Source: Bosea sp. (in: a-proteobacteria) (lineage in GTDB: Bacteria > Pseudomonadota > Alphaproteobacteria > Rhizobiales > Beijerinckiaceae). From it: DNA of 64,000 nt. Made by a program: the position numbers and the translations under genes. The stretch's first letter is position 1; every line of letters begins with the position of its first letter. The stretch covers positions 868,001-932,000 of the forward strand of contig NZ_JAMLIX010000001.1 in NCBI RefSeq assembly GCF_023953965.1, given 5' to 3'. Under the pieces are notes generated by a model. That model was not told the origin of the DNA and did no database searches. It saw nothing but the letters and a program-made list of their open reading frames with translations. This document shows positions 17,195-28,348 of the stretch, one piece after another.

Positions 17195-18983
17195 GGGGAT
17201 GGGCCGCCGGCAGGCAGACGATGAAACGGGCGCCCAGCCGCGGCGCCTCGCCGTCGGGGCCGAGGGGGCCGAGTCGGTTCTCGGCCCGGATCGAGCCGCG
17301 ATGCGCCTCGACGATCTGGCGCGAGATCGAGAGGCCGAGCCCCGAGTTCTGGCCGAAGCCCTCGTTCGGGCGGTCGGTGTAGAAGCGCTCGAAGACGCGT
17401 TCGAGCGCATGCGGCTCGATGCCCGGCCCCTCGTCCTCGACGGTGACCAGCACGTCGTTGGCGACGCGCGAGAGCACGACCTTCACCGGCTTGTCGGGGG
17501 CTGAGAAGGAGCGGGCGTTGTCGATCAGGTTGACCAGGACCTGGCCGATGCGGGAATCGTGGCCGAGCACGAGGAAGGCGTCGTCGCCCGGGCGCTGGCT
17601 GCGCCGGTCGCTGCTCAGCTCGATCCTGGCCTGGCCCTCGCGGCGCGTCTCGTTCTGGATCGCCACCACGGCGGCGAGCACCTGCGCCACGTCGACGGGG
17701 GCTGAATCGTTGCGGGCGAGTTCGGCATCGAGCCGCGAGGCGTCGGAGATGTCGGAGATCAGCCGGTCGAGCCGGCGCACGTCGTGCTGGATCACCGCGA
17801 GCAGGCGCGCGCGCGATTCCTCGTTACGGGCGCGCGGCAGGGTCTCGACGGCGCTGCGCAGCGAGGTCAGCGGGTTCTTCAGCTCGTGGGCGACATCGGC
17901 GGCGAAACTCTCGATCGCCTCGATGCGGCTGTAGAGCGCCCGGGTCATCTCGCGCAGCGTGCCGGAGAGATGGCCGATCTCGTCGTGGCGGCTGCTGAAA
18001 TCCGGGATCTGCTCGCGCGACTTGACGCCGCGGCGCACGCGCTGGGCGGCATCCGCGAGCTTGCGGATCGGCTCGGCGATGGTGCCGGCGAGCAGGATCG
18101 AGAGCACGATCATCACGCCCGCGGCGACCGCGAAGACCTGGAAGATGGCGAAGCGTTCGGAGGCGATCACCGCATCGATGTCTCCCCCTTGCGTGGAGAG
18201 CAGGAGCGCGCCCTTCACCGTGCGGAAGCGCTGCACCGGCACCGCCACCGAAACGATGGTCTGGCCGCGGGTGTTGACGCGCACCACGCTCGCCGGCGCG
18301 CCGTTCAAGGCACGGGCAACCTCCGGATAGGATTTTCCGTTGGCGTTCTCGAAATCGTCATAGGCCGGGAGATCCGCGCGGCCGAGCCGGTGGCGCAGCA
18401 TGTTCCAGGTGCGCTCGAGCAGCGGCGGCTCGTCGGGCTCGCCGACGCGGGGCAGATCGAGGCGCAGGACGTCGCCGCGCGAATAGAGGCTGCGCGAATC
18501 GATGGTGAGCATGCCGTCCTTGTCGTAGACCCGCGCACGGGTCTTGGTCGGCGTCACCAGCCGGCGCAGCAGCGGGGCGACCTTCTCGGGATTGATCGAG
18601 AAATCGAGCGGATCCTCGGCGATGCCGGCGCTCTCGCCGGCCTGGAGCTGGAGCAGCTTGTCGGGGTCGATGGTGATCGTGTCGATCTCCACCGTGGCGG
18701 AGGCGGCGATCGCGCCGGCGATGATCTCGCCTTGCGTCAGCAGGCTCTGGACGCGCGCCTCGATCAGCCCCTCGCGGAACTGGTTGAGGTAGAGAAAGCC
18801 GATCAGCAGCGCGACGAGGCCGCCGAGATTGAGGACGAGGATGCGCCGCGTCAGGCTGGACGCTGCCCGCAGCGAGACCGCCCGTGCCAGCCGGCGCCAG
18901 GCGAGGCCGGCGCGGCGGCGTAAGGCGGCGCGCCAGCCTGCGGGCGATGTTGACGCTCTGGCCTCGTTGTCGACGGTTGCCAT
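17184..18983 (-). CDS. chvG: Sensor histidine kinase ChvG (ExoS-like)
   Basis: This 599-residue inner-membrane kinase detects envelope or acid stress and phosphorylates ChvI. It has a first membrane segment near residues 48-68, a large periplasmic sensor region, and a second membrane segment near residues 285-310 followed by HAMP. The kinase core shows the H-box FAADVAHELKNPLTSLRSA, the N-box LVNLIDNARSFS and the ATP-lid VEDEGPGIEP ... GLGLSISRQIVEAH. I start at the ATG giving MATVDNEARAS, 49 bases after chvI; a longer frame would run into chvI. The gene pair next to hprK and pckA is a conserved arrangement in Hyphomicrobiales. Confidence 0.94.
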   Translation of the reverse strand: MATVDNEARASTSPAGWRAALRRRAGLAWRRLARAVSLRAASSLTRRILVLNLGGLVALLIGFLYLNQFREGLIEARVQSLLTQGEIIAGAIAASATVEIDTITIDPDKLLQLQAGESAGIAEDPLDFSINPEKVAPLLRRLVTPTKTRARVYDKDGMLTIDSRSLYSRGDVLRLDLPRVGEPDEPPLLERTWNMLRHRLGRADLPAYDDFENANGKSYPEVARALNGAPASVVRVNTRGQTIVSVAVPVQRFRTVKGALLLSTQGGDIDAVIASERFAIFQVFAVAAGVMIVLSILLAGTIAEPIRKLADAAQRVRRGVKSREQIPDFSSRHDEIGHLSGTLREMTRALYSRIEAIESFAADVAHELKNPLTSLRSAVETLPRARNEESRARLLAVIQHDVRRLDRLISDISDASRLDAELARNDSAPVDVAQVLAAVVAIQNETRREGQARIELSSDRRSQRPGDDAFLVLGHDSRIGQVLVNLIDNARSFSAPDKPVKVVLSRVANDVLVTVEDEGPGIEPHALERVFERFYTDRPNEGFGQNSGLGLSISRQIVEAHRGSIRAENRLGPLGPDGEAPRLGARFIVCLPAAHPHAT

Positions 18984-19032
18984 GGCTGCGGCTTGCTTTC
19001 CGCTCGGGAAGACGGCGGCGTCTTCCTTGCCT

Positions 19033-19734
19033 TCAGACTTCCTTGAAGCGATAGCCCACACCGTAGAGCGTCTCGATCATGTCGAAATCGGGATCGACCT
19101 GATTGAACTTCTTGCGCAGGCGCTTGATGTGGCTGTCGATGGTGCGGTCGTCGACATAGACCTCGTCGTCATAGGCGGCGTCCATCAGGGCGTTGCGGCT
19201 TTTGACCACGCCGGGGCGCTGCGCCAGCGACTGCAGGATCAGGAACTCGGTGACGGTGAGCGTCACCGGCTCGCCGCGCCAGGTGCAGGTGTGGCGCTCC
19301 GGATCCATGCGCAGCAGGCCGCGCTCCAGCGCCTTGGCGTCCTCGCTGCGGGCGGCGACGGTTGCATCCTTGGCGCCGGCCCGGCGCAGGATCGCCTTGA
19401 CGCGCTCGACCAGGAGGCGCTGCGAGAACGGCTTCCGGATGAAGTCGTCGGCCCCCATCTTCAGGCCGAACAGCTCGTCGATCTCCTCGTCCTTCGAGGT
19501 CAGGAAGATGACGGGGAGGTCGGATTTCTGGCGCAACCGCCGCAGCAGCTCCATGCCGTCCATGCGCGGCATCTTGATGTCGAAGATGGCGAGGTCGGGC
19601 GGGTTCTGCTTCAGCCCGTCCAGCGCCGAGGCGCCGTCGGTATAGGTCATGATGCGATAGCCCTCGGCTTCGAGGGCGATCGAAACCGACGTCAGGATGT
19701 TGCGGTCGTCGTCGACCAGCGCGATCGTTGGCAT
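19033..19734 (-). CDS. chvI: DNA-binding response regulator ChvI
   Basis: This is a 233-residue OmpR/PhoB-type regulator. The receiver opens MPTIALVDDD, the phospho-accepting residue is Asp52 in LAIFDIKMPRMDG, and the receiver lysine is in DDFIRKPFS. The C-terminal winged-helix domain has VTLTVTEFLILQSLAQRPG and RTIDSHIKRLRKKF. In related rhizobia ChvI controls exopolysaccharide, motility and acid-stress genes. It is transcribed away from the HugZ-like and pckA genes, and the gap between the two directions is about 145 bases. Confidence 0.95.
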   Translation of the reverse strand: MPTIALVDDDRNILTSVSIALEAEGYRIMTYTDGASALDGLKQNPPDLAIFDIKMPRMDGMELLRRLRQKSDLPVIFLTSKDEEIDELFGLKMGADDFIRKPFSQRLLVERVKAILRRAGAKDATVAARSEDAKALERGLLRMDPERHTCTWRGEPVTLTVTEFLILQSLAQRPGVVKSRNALMDAAYDDEVYVDDRTIDSHIKRLRKKFNQVDPDFDMIETLYGVGYRFKEV

Positions 19735-19878
19735 AGGGCTTTCATCTCTTGGTCTGGTTGCGACAAACGGGTTCCCCTCTCGCGCGAGAGGGGCCAAAGC
19801 GTGGCGGCAATCTAGCCGGGGCGTGGCGATTTGCCTATGTCCTCAAAATCGACAAGCCGGAAAGCGGGAGGAGGTTCC

Positions 19879-20661
19879 ATGGCCAGGGACGGCAAGGACG
19901 TGATTCAGCCGATGGACGAGGCCGTGCGGGCCGAGGCGAAGGGCCTGCTGCGCGGGGCGCGCTCGGCAACGCTCGCCACGCTCGGCCCCGACGGCCATCC
20001 CTTCGCCAGCCTCGTCGGGCTCGCCACCGACATCGACGGCACGCCGGTCATCCTGGTCTCGGGGCTTGCCGCCCATACCGGCCATCTCGCCGCCGATCCG
20101 CGCGCCTCGCTCCTGATCTCGCCCGGCGGCAAGGGCGACCCGCTCGCCCATGCGCGCATCACGCTGAAGGTCCGTGCCCGCAAGGTCGTGCGCGAGAGCG
20201 AGGAGGGGCTGCGCATCCGCCGGCGCTATCTGGCGCGCCAGCCGAAGGCGGCGCTCTATGCCGATTTCCCGGATTTCGCCTTCTTCGCCCTGGAGATCGA
20301 GGGCGCGAGCCTCAATGGCGGCTTCGCCCGCGCCTTCGCGCCGACGCCGGCCGATCTCAAGAGCGACCCGGCCCATGCCGCCGCGCTGGCGGAGGTCGAA
20401 GAGGGCGCGGTGGAGCACATGAACGAAGACCATGCCGAGGCGATCGGGCTTTATGCGACGCGGCTCATCGGCGCGAAGACGGGAGCGTGGCGCGCGATCG
20501 GGCTCGATCCGGACGGGCTCGACATGGCGCTCGGCAGCACGGCGCTGCGCCTGCCCTTCCCGGCCTCCGTCGACGGTCCCGCCAGCCTCAGGGACGTCCT
20601 GGCGAAGCTCGCCGTAAAGGCGCGCGGCGATTTACCACAGGGTGAGATTCAAGCGATTTAA
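19879..20661 (+). CDS. HugZ-like heme-utilisation / pyridoxamine-phosphate-oxidase-fold protein
   Basis: This 260-residue protein has an N-terminal FMN-binding split-barrel domain (ATLATLGPDGHPFASLVGLA, then a VILVSGLAAHTGHLAADPRASLLI segment) and a C-terminal DUF2470 domain (VEHMNEDHAEAIGLYA). That arrangement matches HugZ-type heme-degrading proteins and related pyridoxamine 5'-phosphate oxidase-like proteins. Heme degradation is not certain: many members have no tested activity. A good GGGAGGAGG ribosome site precedes the chosen ATG. It lies between chvI and pckA. Confidence 0.82.
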   Translation: MARDGKDVIQPMDEAVRAEAKGLLRGARSATLATLGPDGHPFASLVGLATDIDGTPVILVSGLAAHTGHLAADPRASLLISPGGKGDPLAHARITLKVRARKVVRESEEGLRIRRRYLARQPKAALYADFPDFAFFALEIEGASLNGGFARAFAPTPADLKSDPAHAAALAEVEEGAVEHMNEDHAEAIGLYATRLIGAKTGAWRAIGLDPDGLDMALGSTALRLPFPASVDGPASLRDVLAKLAVKARGDLPQGEIQAI

Positions 20662-20840
20662 GGAGCGCCGGCGCGCGGCCGGACGCTGCCGACCGCTTGA
20701 GCGAAAAGCCGCATCGCCGTAAAGACCATGCTGGCCTTGATCGGCCGCACCCTTCGACGCAAGCGGCCCCGCCAGCGGCCCTTGCGCATTCGTGAAGACA
20801 ACGGGCCGCCGACGGCAAGAGCGGCCTCCGGAGGAATCCA

Positions 20841-22451
<1,611 letters not shown>

Positions 22452-22485
22452 AACAAAACCCCGCGGACCGTGTTAAGAGGCGGCC

Positions 22486-23499
22486 ATGGGCCGCCTCTTC
22501 CTCGTCGTGCTGAAACTCCTTCTCACCCTCGTCGTTCTCGGTGCAGCGCTCTGGGGGGCGGGCTTCCTCCTGTTTCGCCTGACGGGCGCGAGCGCGATCA
22601 TCGGCGCGGCCGGCTTTGGCTTCGCGGCGCTCGCCGGGCTCATCGGCATCTGGACGGGCGATGCGCGCCTGCCGCTCGGCTTCGCCGCGGTCTTCGCCGG
22701 GCTCCTCACCTGGTGGAGCGGCTTCAAGCCCTCGCATGAGCGCGACTGGATCCCCGAGCTTGCGCGGCTGCCGCAGATCGCGCGCGAGGGCGATGCGCTG
22801 ACGGTCACGAACCTGCGCCATTTCCGCTGGCGCACGGAAGACGATTACGACCAGCGCTGGGAGACGCGGGGCTATGACCTTTCGGCGATCACCGGCGCCG
22901 ATATCTTCCTGACCTATTGGTCGGGCGAGGCGATCGCGCATCTGATGGTCTCCTTCACCTTCTCGGATTCGGTGCCGCTCGTCGTCTCGATCGAGGTCAG
23001 GCGCGAGAAGGGCGAGGAGTGGTCGGCGCTCGCCGGCTTCTTCCGCAGCTACGAGATGGCCTATGTCGCCGCCGACGAGCGCGACATCGTAGTCTTGCGC
23101 ACCCATGCGCGGCGCGAGGATGCCAGGCTCTTCCGCCTCACCGCCTCGGCGCAGCAGGCGCGCGACCTCCTCATCGCCTATATCGCCGACATCAACCAGC
23201 TCGCCATCGAGCCGCGCTGGTACAACACGCTGACGACCAACTGCACGACCGTGGTCTTCCATCTGGTCAACAGCGTCTCGCCGGGCTGGGCGTTCTCGCT
23301 GCCGCTCGATCCGCGCGTACTCGCTTCCGGCTATCTGCCGGGTTATCTCCAGAGCATCGGCGCGATCCGGCAGGATATCCCGCTCACCGAACTCGTGCGC
23401 CGCGCCCGCATCGGGGAGCACGCCCGCACGCTATCGCCCGACGATCCGCTGTTCTCGGCGAAGATCCGGGAAGACGTGCCGGCCGGGCGGCCTAAATGA
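22486..23499 (+). CDS. DUF4105 family membrane-anchored protein
   Basis: This 337-residue protein starts with two or three membrane segments within its first 85 residues, followed by a soluble domain. The domain carries the DUF4105 pattern: HFRWRTEDDYDQRWETR, a DIFLTYWSGEAIAHLMVSF block and the conserved NTLTTNCTTVVFHLV with its Asn-Cys pair, which suggests a papain-like fold in related families. Function is unknown. It follows pckA by 34 bases and converges with the NhaD-like gene, overlapping it by 8 bases at the 3' ends. Confidence 0.8.
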   Translation: MGRLFLVVLKLLLTLVVLGAALWGAGFLLFRLTGASAIIGAAGFGFAALAGLIGIWTGDARLPLGFAAVFAGLLTWWSGFKPSHERDWIPELARLPQIAREGDALTVTNLRHFRWRTEDDYDQRWETRGYDLSAITGADIFLTYWSGEAIAHLMVSFTFSDSVPLVVSIEVRREKGEEWSALAGFFRSYEMAYVAADERDIVVLRTHARREDARLFRLTASAQQARDLLIAYIADINQLAIEPRWYNTLTTNCTTVVFHLVNSVSPGWAFSLPLDPRVLASGYLPGYLQSIGAIRQDIPLTELVRRARIGEHARTLSPDDPLFSAKIREDVPAGRPK

Positions 23500-24901
23500 A
23501 GAAGAGAAAGGTCTGGACGATGAAGAGCGGGATCAGGATCGCACCCGACCAGAGCATGTAGCCGAAGAAGCTCGGCATCGCGACCTTCCGGTCCTTGGCG
23601 ATGGCATAGACCATGAAATTCGGCGCGTTGCCGATATAGGTGTTCGCGCCCATGAAGACCGCGCCGGCCGAGATCGCCGCCAGCGTCAGCGCGCCCGTCG
23701 TCATCAGCGCCTGCGGATCGCCGCCCGCCAGCTCGAAGAAGACGAGATAGGTCGGAGCGTTGTCGAGGAAGGAGGAGAGCAGGCCGGTCAGCCAGAAATA
23801 GGCCGCCGTGTTGGCGCTGCCATCGGCATGGGTGACGAGCCCGACCAGCGCCGCGAAGGCGCCGTCCTTGCCCGCCTGCAACATCGACAGCACCGGGATG
23901 ATGCAGACGAAGATGCCGGCGAAGAGTTTTGCGACTTCCCGGATCGGCCCCCAGCTGAACTCGTTGCCGGCGCGCACAGGGCGCGGCGTGAGCTTCAGCG
24001 ACAGGCCGGCCAGCACGAGCAGGGCGAGGTCGCGCAGCAGGTTCTGGCCCTCGACCGCGACGCCGTGGACGGTGAAGGCGGTGCCGGGCTTCCAGCTCGC
24101 CGAGATCAGGATCGCCGCGATGACGCCGGCGAGCAGCAGGATGTTGACCTTGCCCCAGAGCCTGACGGCGCGGTCCGGCGTCGGGTCCTTGAGCCTGGGA
24201 TAGCCCTCCTCCTTGCGGAAGAGGACGCTGTCGAGCGCATAGAACAGCGCGAGCAGCACGACGACGGCGAAGCCCGTCTCCGGCAGCAGATGCGTCGTGG
24301 TCCAGAAGAAGGAGACGCCGCGCAGGAAGCCGAGGAAGAGCGGGGGGTCGCCGAGCGGGGTCAGCGAGCCGCCGATGTTCGAGACCAGGAAGATGAAGAA
24401 CACCACGACATGGACGTTGAAGCGCCGGTCGTCATTGGCGCGCAGCACCGGCCGGATCATGATGATCGAGGCGCCGGTCGTGCCGACGAGGCTCGCAAGC
24501 CCGGTGCCGATCGCCAGCAGCACCGTGTTGGTCGCCGGCGTGCCGCGCAGGTTGCCGCTGATCAGGATGCCGCCGGCGATGGTGAAGAGCGCGAAGAGCA
24601 GGATGATGAAGGGGATATAGTCGAGCAAAGCAGTGTGGAGCAGCGCCCCCAGCGCCGGATCGAAGCCGCGAAGCCAGACCAGCGGCAGCAGCGTGAGCCC
24701 GGCCCAGAAGGCGGCGAACTTGCCGTAGTGAAGCTCCCACAGATGCGGGAACAGCACGGGACCGAGCGCGATCGAGAGCAGCATGCCGGCGAAGGGCAGG
24801 GCCCAGCCGACGCCCATGCCCGCCCCGCCGATATCGCCGGCTGCCAGGGCGGCGCCGGGCGTCGCGAGGAGCGCGAATAGGGCGATCGCGCCCCGTCTCA
24901 T
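23492..24901 (-). CDS. NhaD-type sodium:proton antiporter / ArsB-NhaD superfamily transporter
   Basis: This is a 469-residue membrane protein with a leader-like first segment and about 12 membrane helices. Family features include SLVGTTGASIIMIRPVL, FFIFLVSNIGGSLTPLGDPPLF and SSFLDNAPTYLVFFELAGG, which match the NhaD/ArsB ion-transporter superfamily. It probably exchanges sodium for protons. The ATG overlaps the dctM stop (ATGA), so it is translated with the TRAP permease genes. An earlier start further inside dctM is rejected because that text does not resemble the family. Confidence 0.86.
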   Translation of the reverse strand: MRRGAIALFALLATPGAALAAGDIGGAGMGVGWALPFAGMLLSIALGPVLFPHLWELHYGKFAAFWAGLTLLPLVWLRGFDPALGALLHTALLDYIPFIILLFALFTIAGGILISGNLRGTPATNTVLLAIGTGLASLVGTTGASIIMIRPVLRANDDRRFNVHVVVFFIFLVSNIGGSLTPLGDPPLFLGFLRGVSFFWTTTHLLPETGFAVVVLLALFYALDSVLFRKEEGYPRLKDPTPDRAVRLWGKVNILLLAGVIAAILISASWKPGTAFTVHGVAVEGQNLLRDLALLVLAGLSLKLTPRPVRAGNEFSWGPIREVAKLFAGIFVCIIPVLSMLQAGKDGAFAALVGLVTHADGSANTAAYFWLTGLLSSFLDNAPTYLVFFELAGGDPQALMTTGALTLAAISAGAVFMGANTYIGNAPNFMVYAIAKDRKVAMPSFFGYMLWSGAILIPLFIVQTFLFFI

Positions 24902-26712
24902 GGCTTGGGCGGCGCGCCGATCGACGGCGGCGCGTTGAGGTCGAAGCCGCCGGGCAGTCCTGGTCCGCCGAGGCCGGGGATCTGGATGGATTCGAACTGC
25001 TTGTCGATCTCCTTCTGGTCGAGCTGCACGGCGGACGCCTTGTAGTGCATCACCATGCTGGGGAAGAGCACGACGAGCGCGACCATGATGCACTGGATCA
25101 CGACGAAGGGCACCGCGCCCCAGTAGATCTGGCCGGTGGTGACGGGCTCCATCATCTTGCCGGTGACGCGGTCCCTGTAAGGGTTCTTCGGCGCGACCGA
25201 GCGCAGGAAGAACAGGGCGAAGCCGAAGGGCGGATGCATGAAGGAGGTCTGCATGTTGACGCCGAGGATGACGCCGAACCAGATCAGGTCGATGCCGAGC
25301 TTCTCCGCCGCGGGTCCGAGCAGCGGCACGACGATGAAGGCGAGCTCGAAGAAATCGAGGAAGAAAGCGAGCAGGAAGACCATCACGTTGACGACGATCA
25401 GGAAGCCGGTGGCGCCGCCGGGCAGCCCGACCAGGAGATGCTCGACCCACAGATGGCCGTTGACGCCGTAGAAGGTCAGCGAGAAGACGCGCGCGCCGAC
25501 CAGGATGAACAGCACGAAGGCCGAGAGCTTGGCGGTCGATTCCGTCGCCTGCTTCAGGAGCTCGAAGGTCATGCGCTTCTTGCCGTAGGCGAGCAGGATC
25601 GCGCCGGCCGCGCCCATCGCGCCGCCCTCGGTCGGCGTCGCGACGCCGATGAAGATCGTGCCGAGCACCAGGAAGATCAGCGCCAGCGGCGGCACCATCA
25701 CGAAGACGACCTGCTCGGCCATGCGCGAGAGCAGGTTGAGGCCGAGGAACTTGTTGACCAGCGCGATGACGAAGGAGATCGCGACCATCAGCGACATGGT
25801 CAGCACGACGAAATCGGCGCCCGCCTTCAGCCCGGTGAACAGCTTCATATAGGCATAGGCGCAGGCGAAGGAGACCAGCGTGACGACGAGCAGCGACAGG
25901 CGCCTCGTCTTGCCGTCGGCATCGCGCAGCGTCTGCGCCTCCGGCGGCAGGCCGGGCGCGCGGCTGGGATAGATCATGGTGACGAGGAAAACGTAGCCGG
26001 CATACATCGCCGAGAGCACAAGGCCGGGGATGAAGGCGCCTTCGTACATGTCGCCGACGGAGCGGCCGAGCTGGTCGGCGAGCACGATCAAGACGAGCGA
26101 GGGCGGGATGATCTGGGCGAGCGTGCCCGAGGCCGCGATGACGCCCGAGGCGAGGCGCCGGTCATAGCCGTAGCGCAGCATGATCGGCAGCGAGATCAGG
26201 CCCATCGAGATCACCGAGGCCGCGACGACGCCCGTGGTGGCGGCGAGCAGCGCGCCGACGAAGACCACCGCATAGGCAAGCCCGCCGCGCACCGGCCCGA
26301 AGAGCTGGCCGATGGTGTCGAGCAGGTCCTCGGCCATGCCGGAGCGCTCGAGGATCAGCCCCATGAAGGTGAAGAACGGCACGGCCAGCAGCACGTCGTT
26401 GTTCATCGTGCCGTAGATGCGCTCGGGCAGCGCCTGCAGGAAGTTCTCCTGGAACAGGCCGAGCTCGATGCCGATCAGCGCGAAGAGCAGGCCGTTGGCG
26501 GCGAGCGCGAAGGCGACCGGATAGCCCAGCAGCAGGAAGACGACGAGGGCGGCGAACATCACCGGCGCCATGTTGACGCGCAGGAAGTCACCGATGCCGC
26601 CATCCGCCGCCAGGGCCTCGCCGGTATGGAGGCCGAGGAAGGCGAGGAGCGTGAGCGCGATGAGGAGGCCGCCGGCGCGTGCAAGGCGGGGAGCGTGCAT
26701 GGGAAGGCTCAC
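24898..26712 (-). CDS. dctM: TRAP transporter large permease (DctM)
   Basis: This 604-residue large permease of a tripartite periplasmic (TRAP) transporter uses an ion gradient to import organic acids. Its core contains VPFFTFMGLILERSGMAEDLL, GVVAASVISMGLISLPIML and FVGVATPTEGGAMGA-like text. It is longer than the usual 425-440 residues because of an internal insert near residues 255-330, a feature of one TRAP subgroup. The likely start is a GTG overlapping the dctQ stop (GTGA); an ATG four codons later is possible. No binding-protein gene (DctP) is found beside it. Confidence 0.9.
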   Translation of the reverse strand: MSLPMHAPRLARAGGLLIALTLLAFLGLHTGEALAADGGIGDFLRVNMAPVMFAALVVFLLLGYPVAFALAANGLLFALIGIELGLFQENFLQALPERIYGTMNNDVLLAVPFFTFMGLILERSGMAEDLLDTIGQLFGPVRGGLAYAVVFVGALLAATTGVVAASVISMGLISLPIMLRYGYDRRLASGVIAASGTLAQIIPPSLVLIVLADQLGRSVGDMYEGAFIPGLVLSAMYAGYVFLVTMIYPSRAPGLPPEAQTLRDADGKTRRLSLLVVTLVSFACAYAYMKLFTGLKAGADFVVLTMSLMVAISFVIALVNKFLGLNLLSRMAEQVVFVMVPPLALIFLVLGTIFIGVATPTEGGAMGAAGAILLAYGKKRMTFELLKQATESTAKLSAFVLFILVGARVFSLTFYGVNGHLWVEHLLVGLPGGATGFLIVVNVMVFLLAFFLDFFELAFIVVPLLGPAAEKLGIDLIWFGVILGVNMQTSFMHPPFGFALFFLRSVAPKNPYRDRVTGKMMEPVTTGQIYWGAVPFVVIQCIMVALVVLFPSMVMHYKASAVQLDQKEIDKQFESIQIPGLGGPGLPGGFDLNAPPSIGAPPKP

Positions 26713-27308
26713 GAGGCGAGGCCCTGTTCCTTGGCCTGGTCGAGCAGGCGCTGGGCTTCGGCTTCAGCCGCCGCGGCATGGCCGAGCGCGGCCTCGTCGT
26801 CCTCCAGATCGCCGCGCATGATCGCGATCTGCTTGATGATCTCGGAGACGGCCTGGAAGGTCAGCATCACGAAGCCGATGAAGACGAGGCCCTTGGCCGG
26901 CCATTGCGGCAGGCCGCCGGCCGAGAGCGACTGCTCGTCGATCGCGTAGGAGCGCATGAAAAACGGCCAGGAATGGTAGACGATCAGCAGGCAGAACGGC
27001 ATCAGGAACAGGGCGTGGCCCAGAAGCTCGATCCATTGCCGCACGCGCTTCGGCAGCATCGCGTTCACGATATCGATGCGGATGTGCTCCTTCACCTGCA
27101 TCGTCCAGGAGGCGCACATCAGGAAGACCGCGCCGAACAGCATCCATTGCAGCTCGAGCCAGGCGTTCGACGAGACGTTGAACACCTTGCGCACGATCGC
27201 GTTCACCGCCGCCACGATCACCGCGATCAGGATCAGCCAGGCGACCTTCCTGCCGATGAACCCGTTCACCGCATCGATGACCCGGCTGATGGCGAGGAGA
27301 CCCTTCAC
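26709..27308 (-). CDS. dctQ: TRAP transporter small permease (DctQ)
   Basis: This is the 199-residue, four-helix partner of DctM. It shows the family stretch NAWLELQWMLFGAVFLMCASWTMQVKEHIRIDI. The start codon is GTG with an AG-rich ribosome site upstream. It is the first gene of dctQ-dctM-nhaD. The C-terminal tail is charged and coiled. The gap to the divergent amidotransferase gene is about 190 bases and contains no binding-protein gene. Confidence 0.9.
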   Translation of the reverse strand: MKGLLAISRVIDAVNGFIGRKVAWLILIAVIVAAVNAIVRKVFNVSSNAWLELQWMLFGAVFLMCASWTMQVKEHIRIDIVNAMLPKRVRQWIELLGHALFLMPFCLLIVYHSWPFFMRSYAIDEQSLSAGGLPQWPAKGLVFIGFVMLTFQAVSEIIKQIAIMRGDLEDDEAALGHAAAAEAEAQRLLDQAKEQGLAS

Positions 27309-27502
27309 ATTCCCTCTCCCGTGAGCACGCGGTCTTGTGCCGTTTGCGCCGCTGTACCGGCTGGATCGGTATAGGAGGGCTGCACGCCACGCAAGACGGC
27401 GCGGGTCTCATCCATTAGGCGAAAGGGCAGCGCGTTATGACCGCGTTCATCTTCGCGGGCCATGATCCCTCCCGGCTCCTTCCACCGCGATTCGAGGCGC
27501 AG

Positions 27503-28291
27503 ATGTGCCGCTTCCTCGCCTATTCGGGCGTTCCCGTCTTCCTCGAGGACTTCGTCGCCTCGCCCTGCCATTCGCTGATCCACCAGTCGCTCCACGCCGA
27601 GGAGGCCAAGACCGGCACGAATGGCGACGGCTTCGGCGTCGGCTGGTATGGCGAGCGGCCGGAGCCCGGCCAGTATCGCGAGGTCAGGCCCGCCTGGTCC
27701 GACGAGAACCTGCTCTCGATCGCAAGGCAGGTGCGCTCGCATCTGTTCTTCGCCCATGTCAGGGCCGCGACCGGCACCGCCACGACCCGGGCGAACTGCC
27801 ATCCCTTCGTCCATGACCGCTATCTCTTCATGCATAACGGCCAGATCGGCGGCTATGGCCGGATCCGCCGGCGGCTCGAGGCGCTGATCCCCGATTCCCT
27901 CTACGGCGCGCGCGCCGGCTCGACCGATTCGGAAGCGGTCTTCCTGCTCGCGCTCGCCCATCTGGCGGACGGCATGGCGCCGGCCGAGGCGCTGGCCGCA
28001 GCGCTTTCGGACGCGCTTTCGCTGATGGACGAGGCCGGCATCCGCGAGCCGCTGCGCTGCGCGGCCGCGCTCGCCGACGGCGAGAGCATCCATGCGATCC
28101 GCTGGTCCTCCGACGCCCGGCCGCCGAGCCTCTATGTCTGCGCACGGGCCGACAGCGTCGTCATCGCCTCCGAGCCGGTCGATGCCGCACGCGAATGCTG
28201 GCAGGCCCTGCCCCGCAACTCGCTCGTCACGGTACAGGGCGGCGCGGTCGCCTTCTCCCCCTTCGAGATCGCGCTGAAGCAGGCGGCCTGA
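27503..28291 (+). CDS. Class II glutamine amidotransferase
   Basis: This is a 262-residue N-terminal-nucleophile hydrolase that releases ammonia from glutamine. Starting at the ATG giving MCRFLAYSG leaves the catalytic cysteine at position 1 after methionine removal; the 22-residue longer frame would bury it. NGDGFGVGWYG, HVRAATGTATTRANCHPF and FMHNGQIGGY are diagnostic. It resembles the EgtC/YafJ group of stand-alone glutaminase-type proteins. No ergothioneine genes are nearby, so the acceptor is unknown. Confidence 0.9.
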   Translation: MCRFLAYSGVPVFLEDFVASPCHSLIHQSLHAEEAKTGTNGDGFGVGWYGERPEPGQYREVRPAWSDENLLSIARQVRSHLFFAHVRAATGTATTRANCHPFVHDRYLFMHNGQIGGYGRIRRRLEALIPDSLYGARAGSTDSEAVFLLALAHLADGMAPAEALAAALSDALSLMDEAGIREPLRCAAALADGESIHAIRWSSDARPPSLYVCARADSVVIASEPVDAARECWQALPRNSLVTVQGGAVAFSPFEIALKQAA

Positions 28292-28348
28292 GTCGAAGCG
28301 GCGCCGCCAAACCATCTCGAGGGTTCGGGCTGTCGTTTCATGAAAGGC

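Noticed and set aside
25045..26949. A 634-codon plus-strand frame opposite dctM
   Set aside because: Its text is Asp/Glu/His/Arg-rich, as expected for the complement of hydrophobic codons; the TRAP permease on the other strand is unmistakable.
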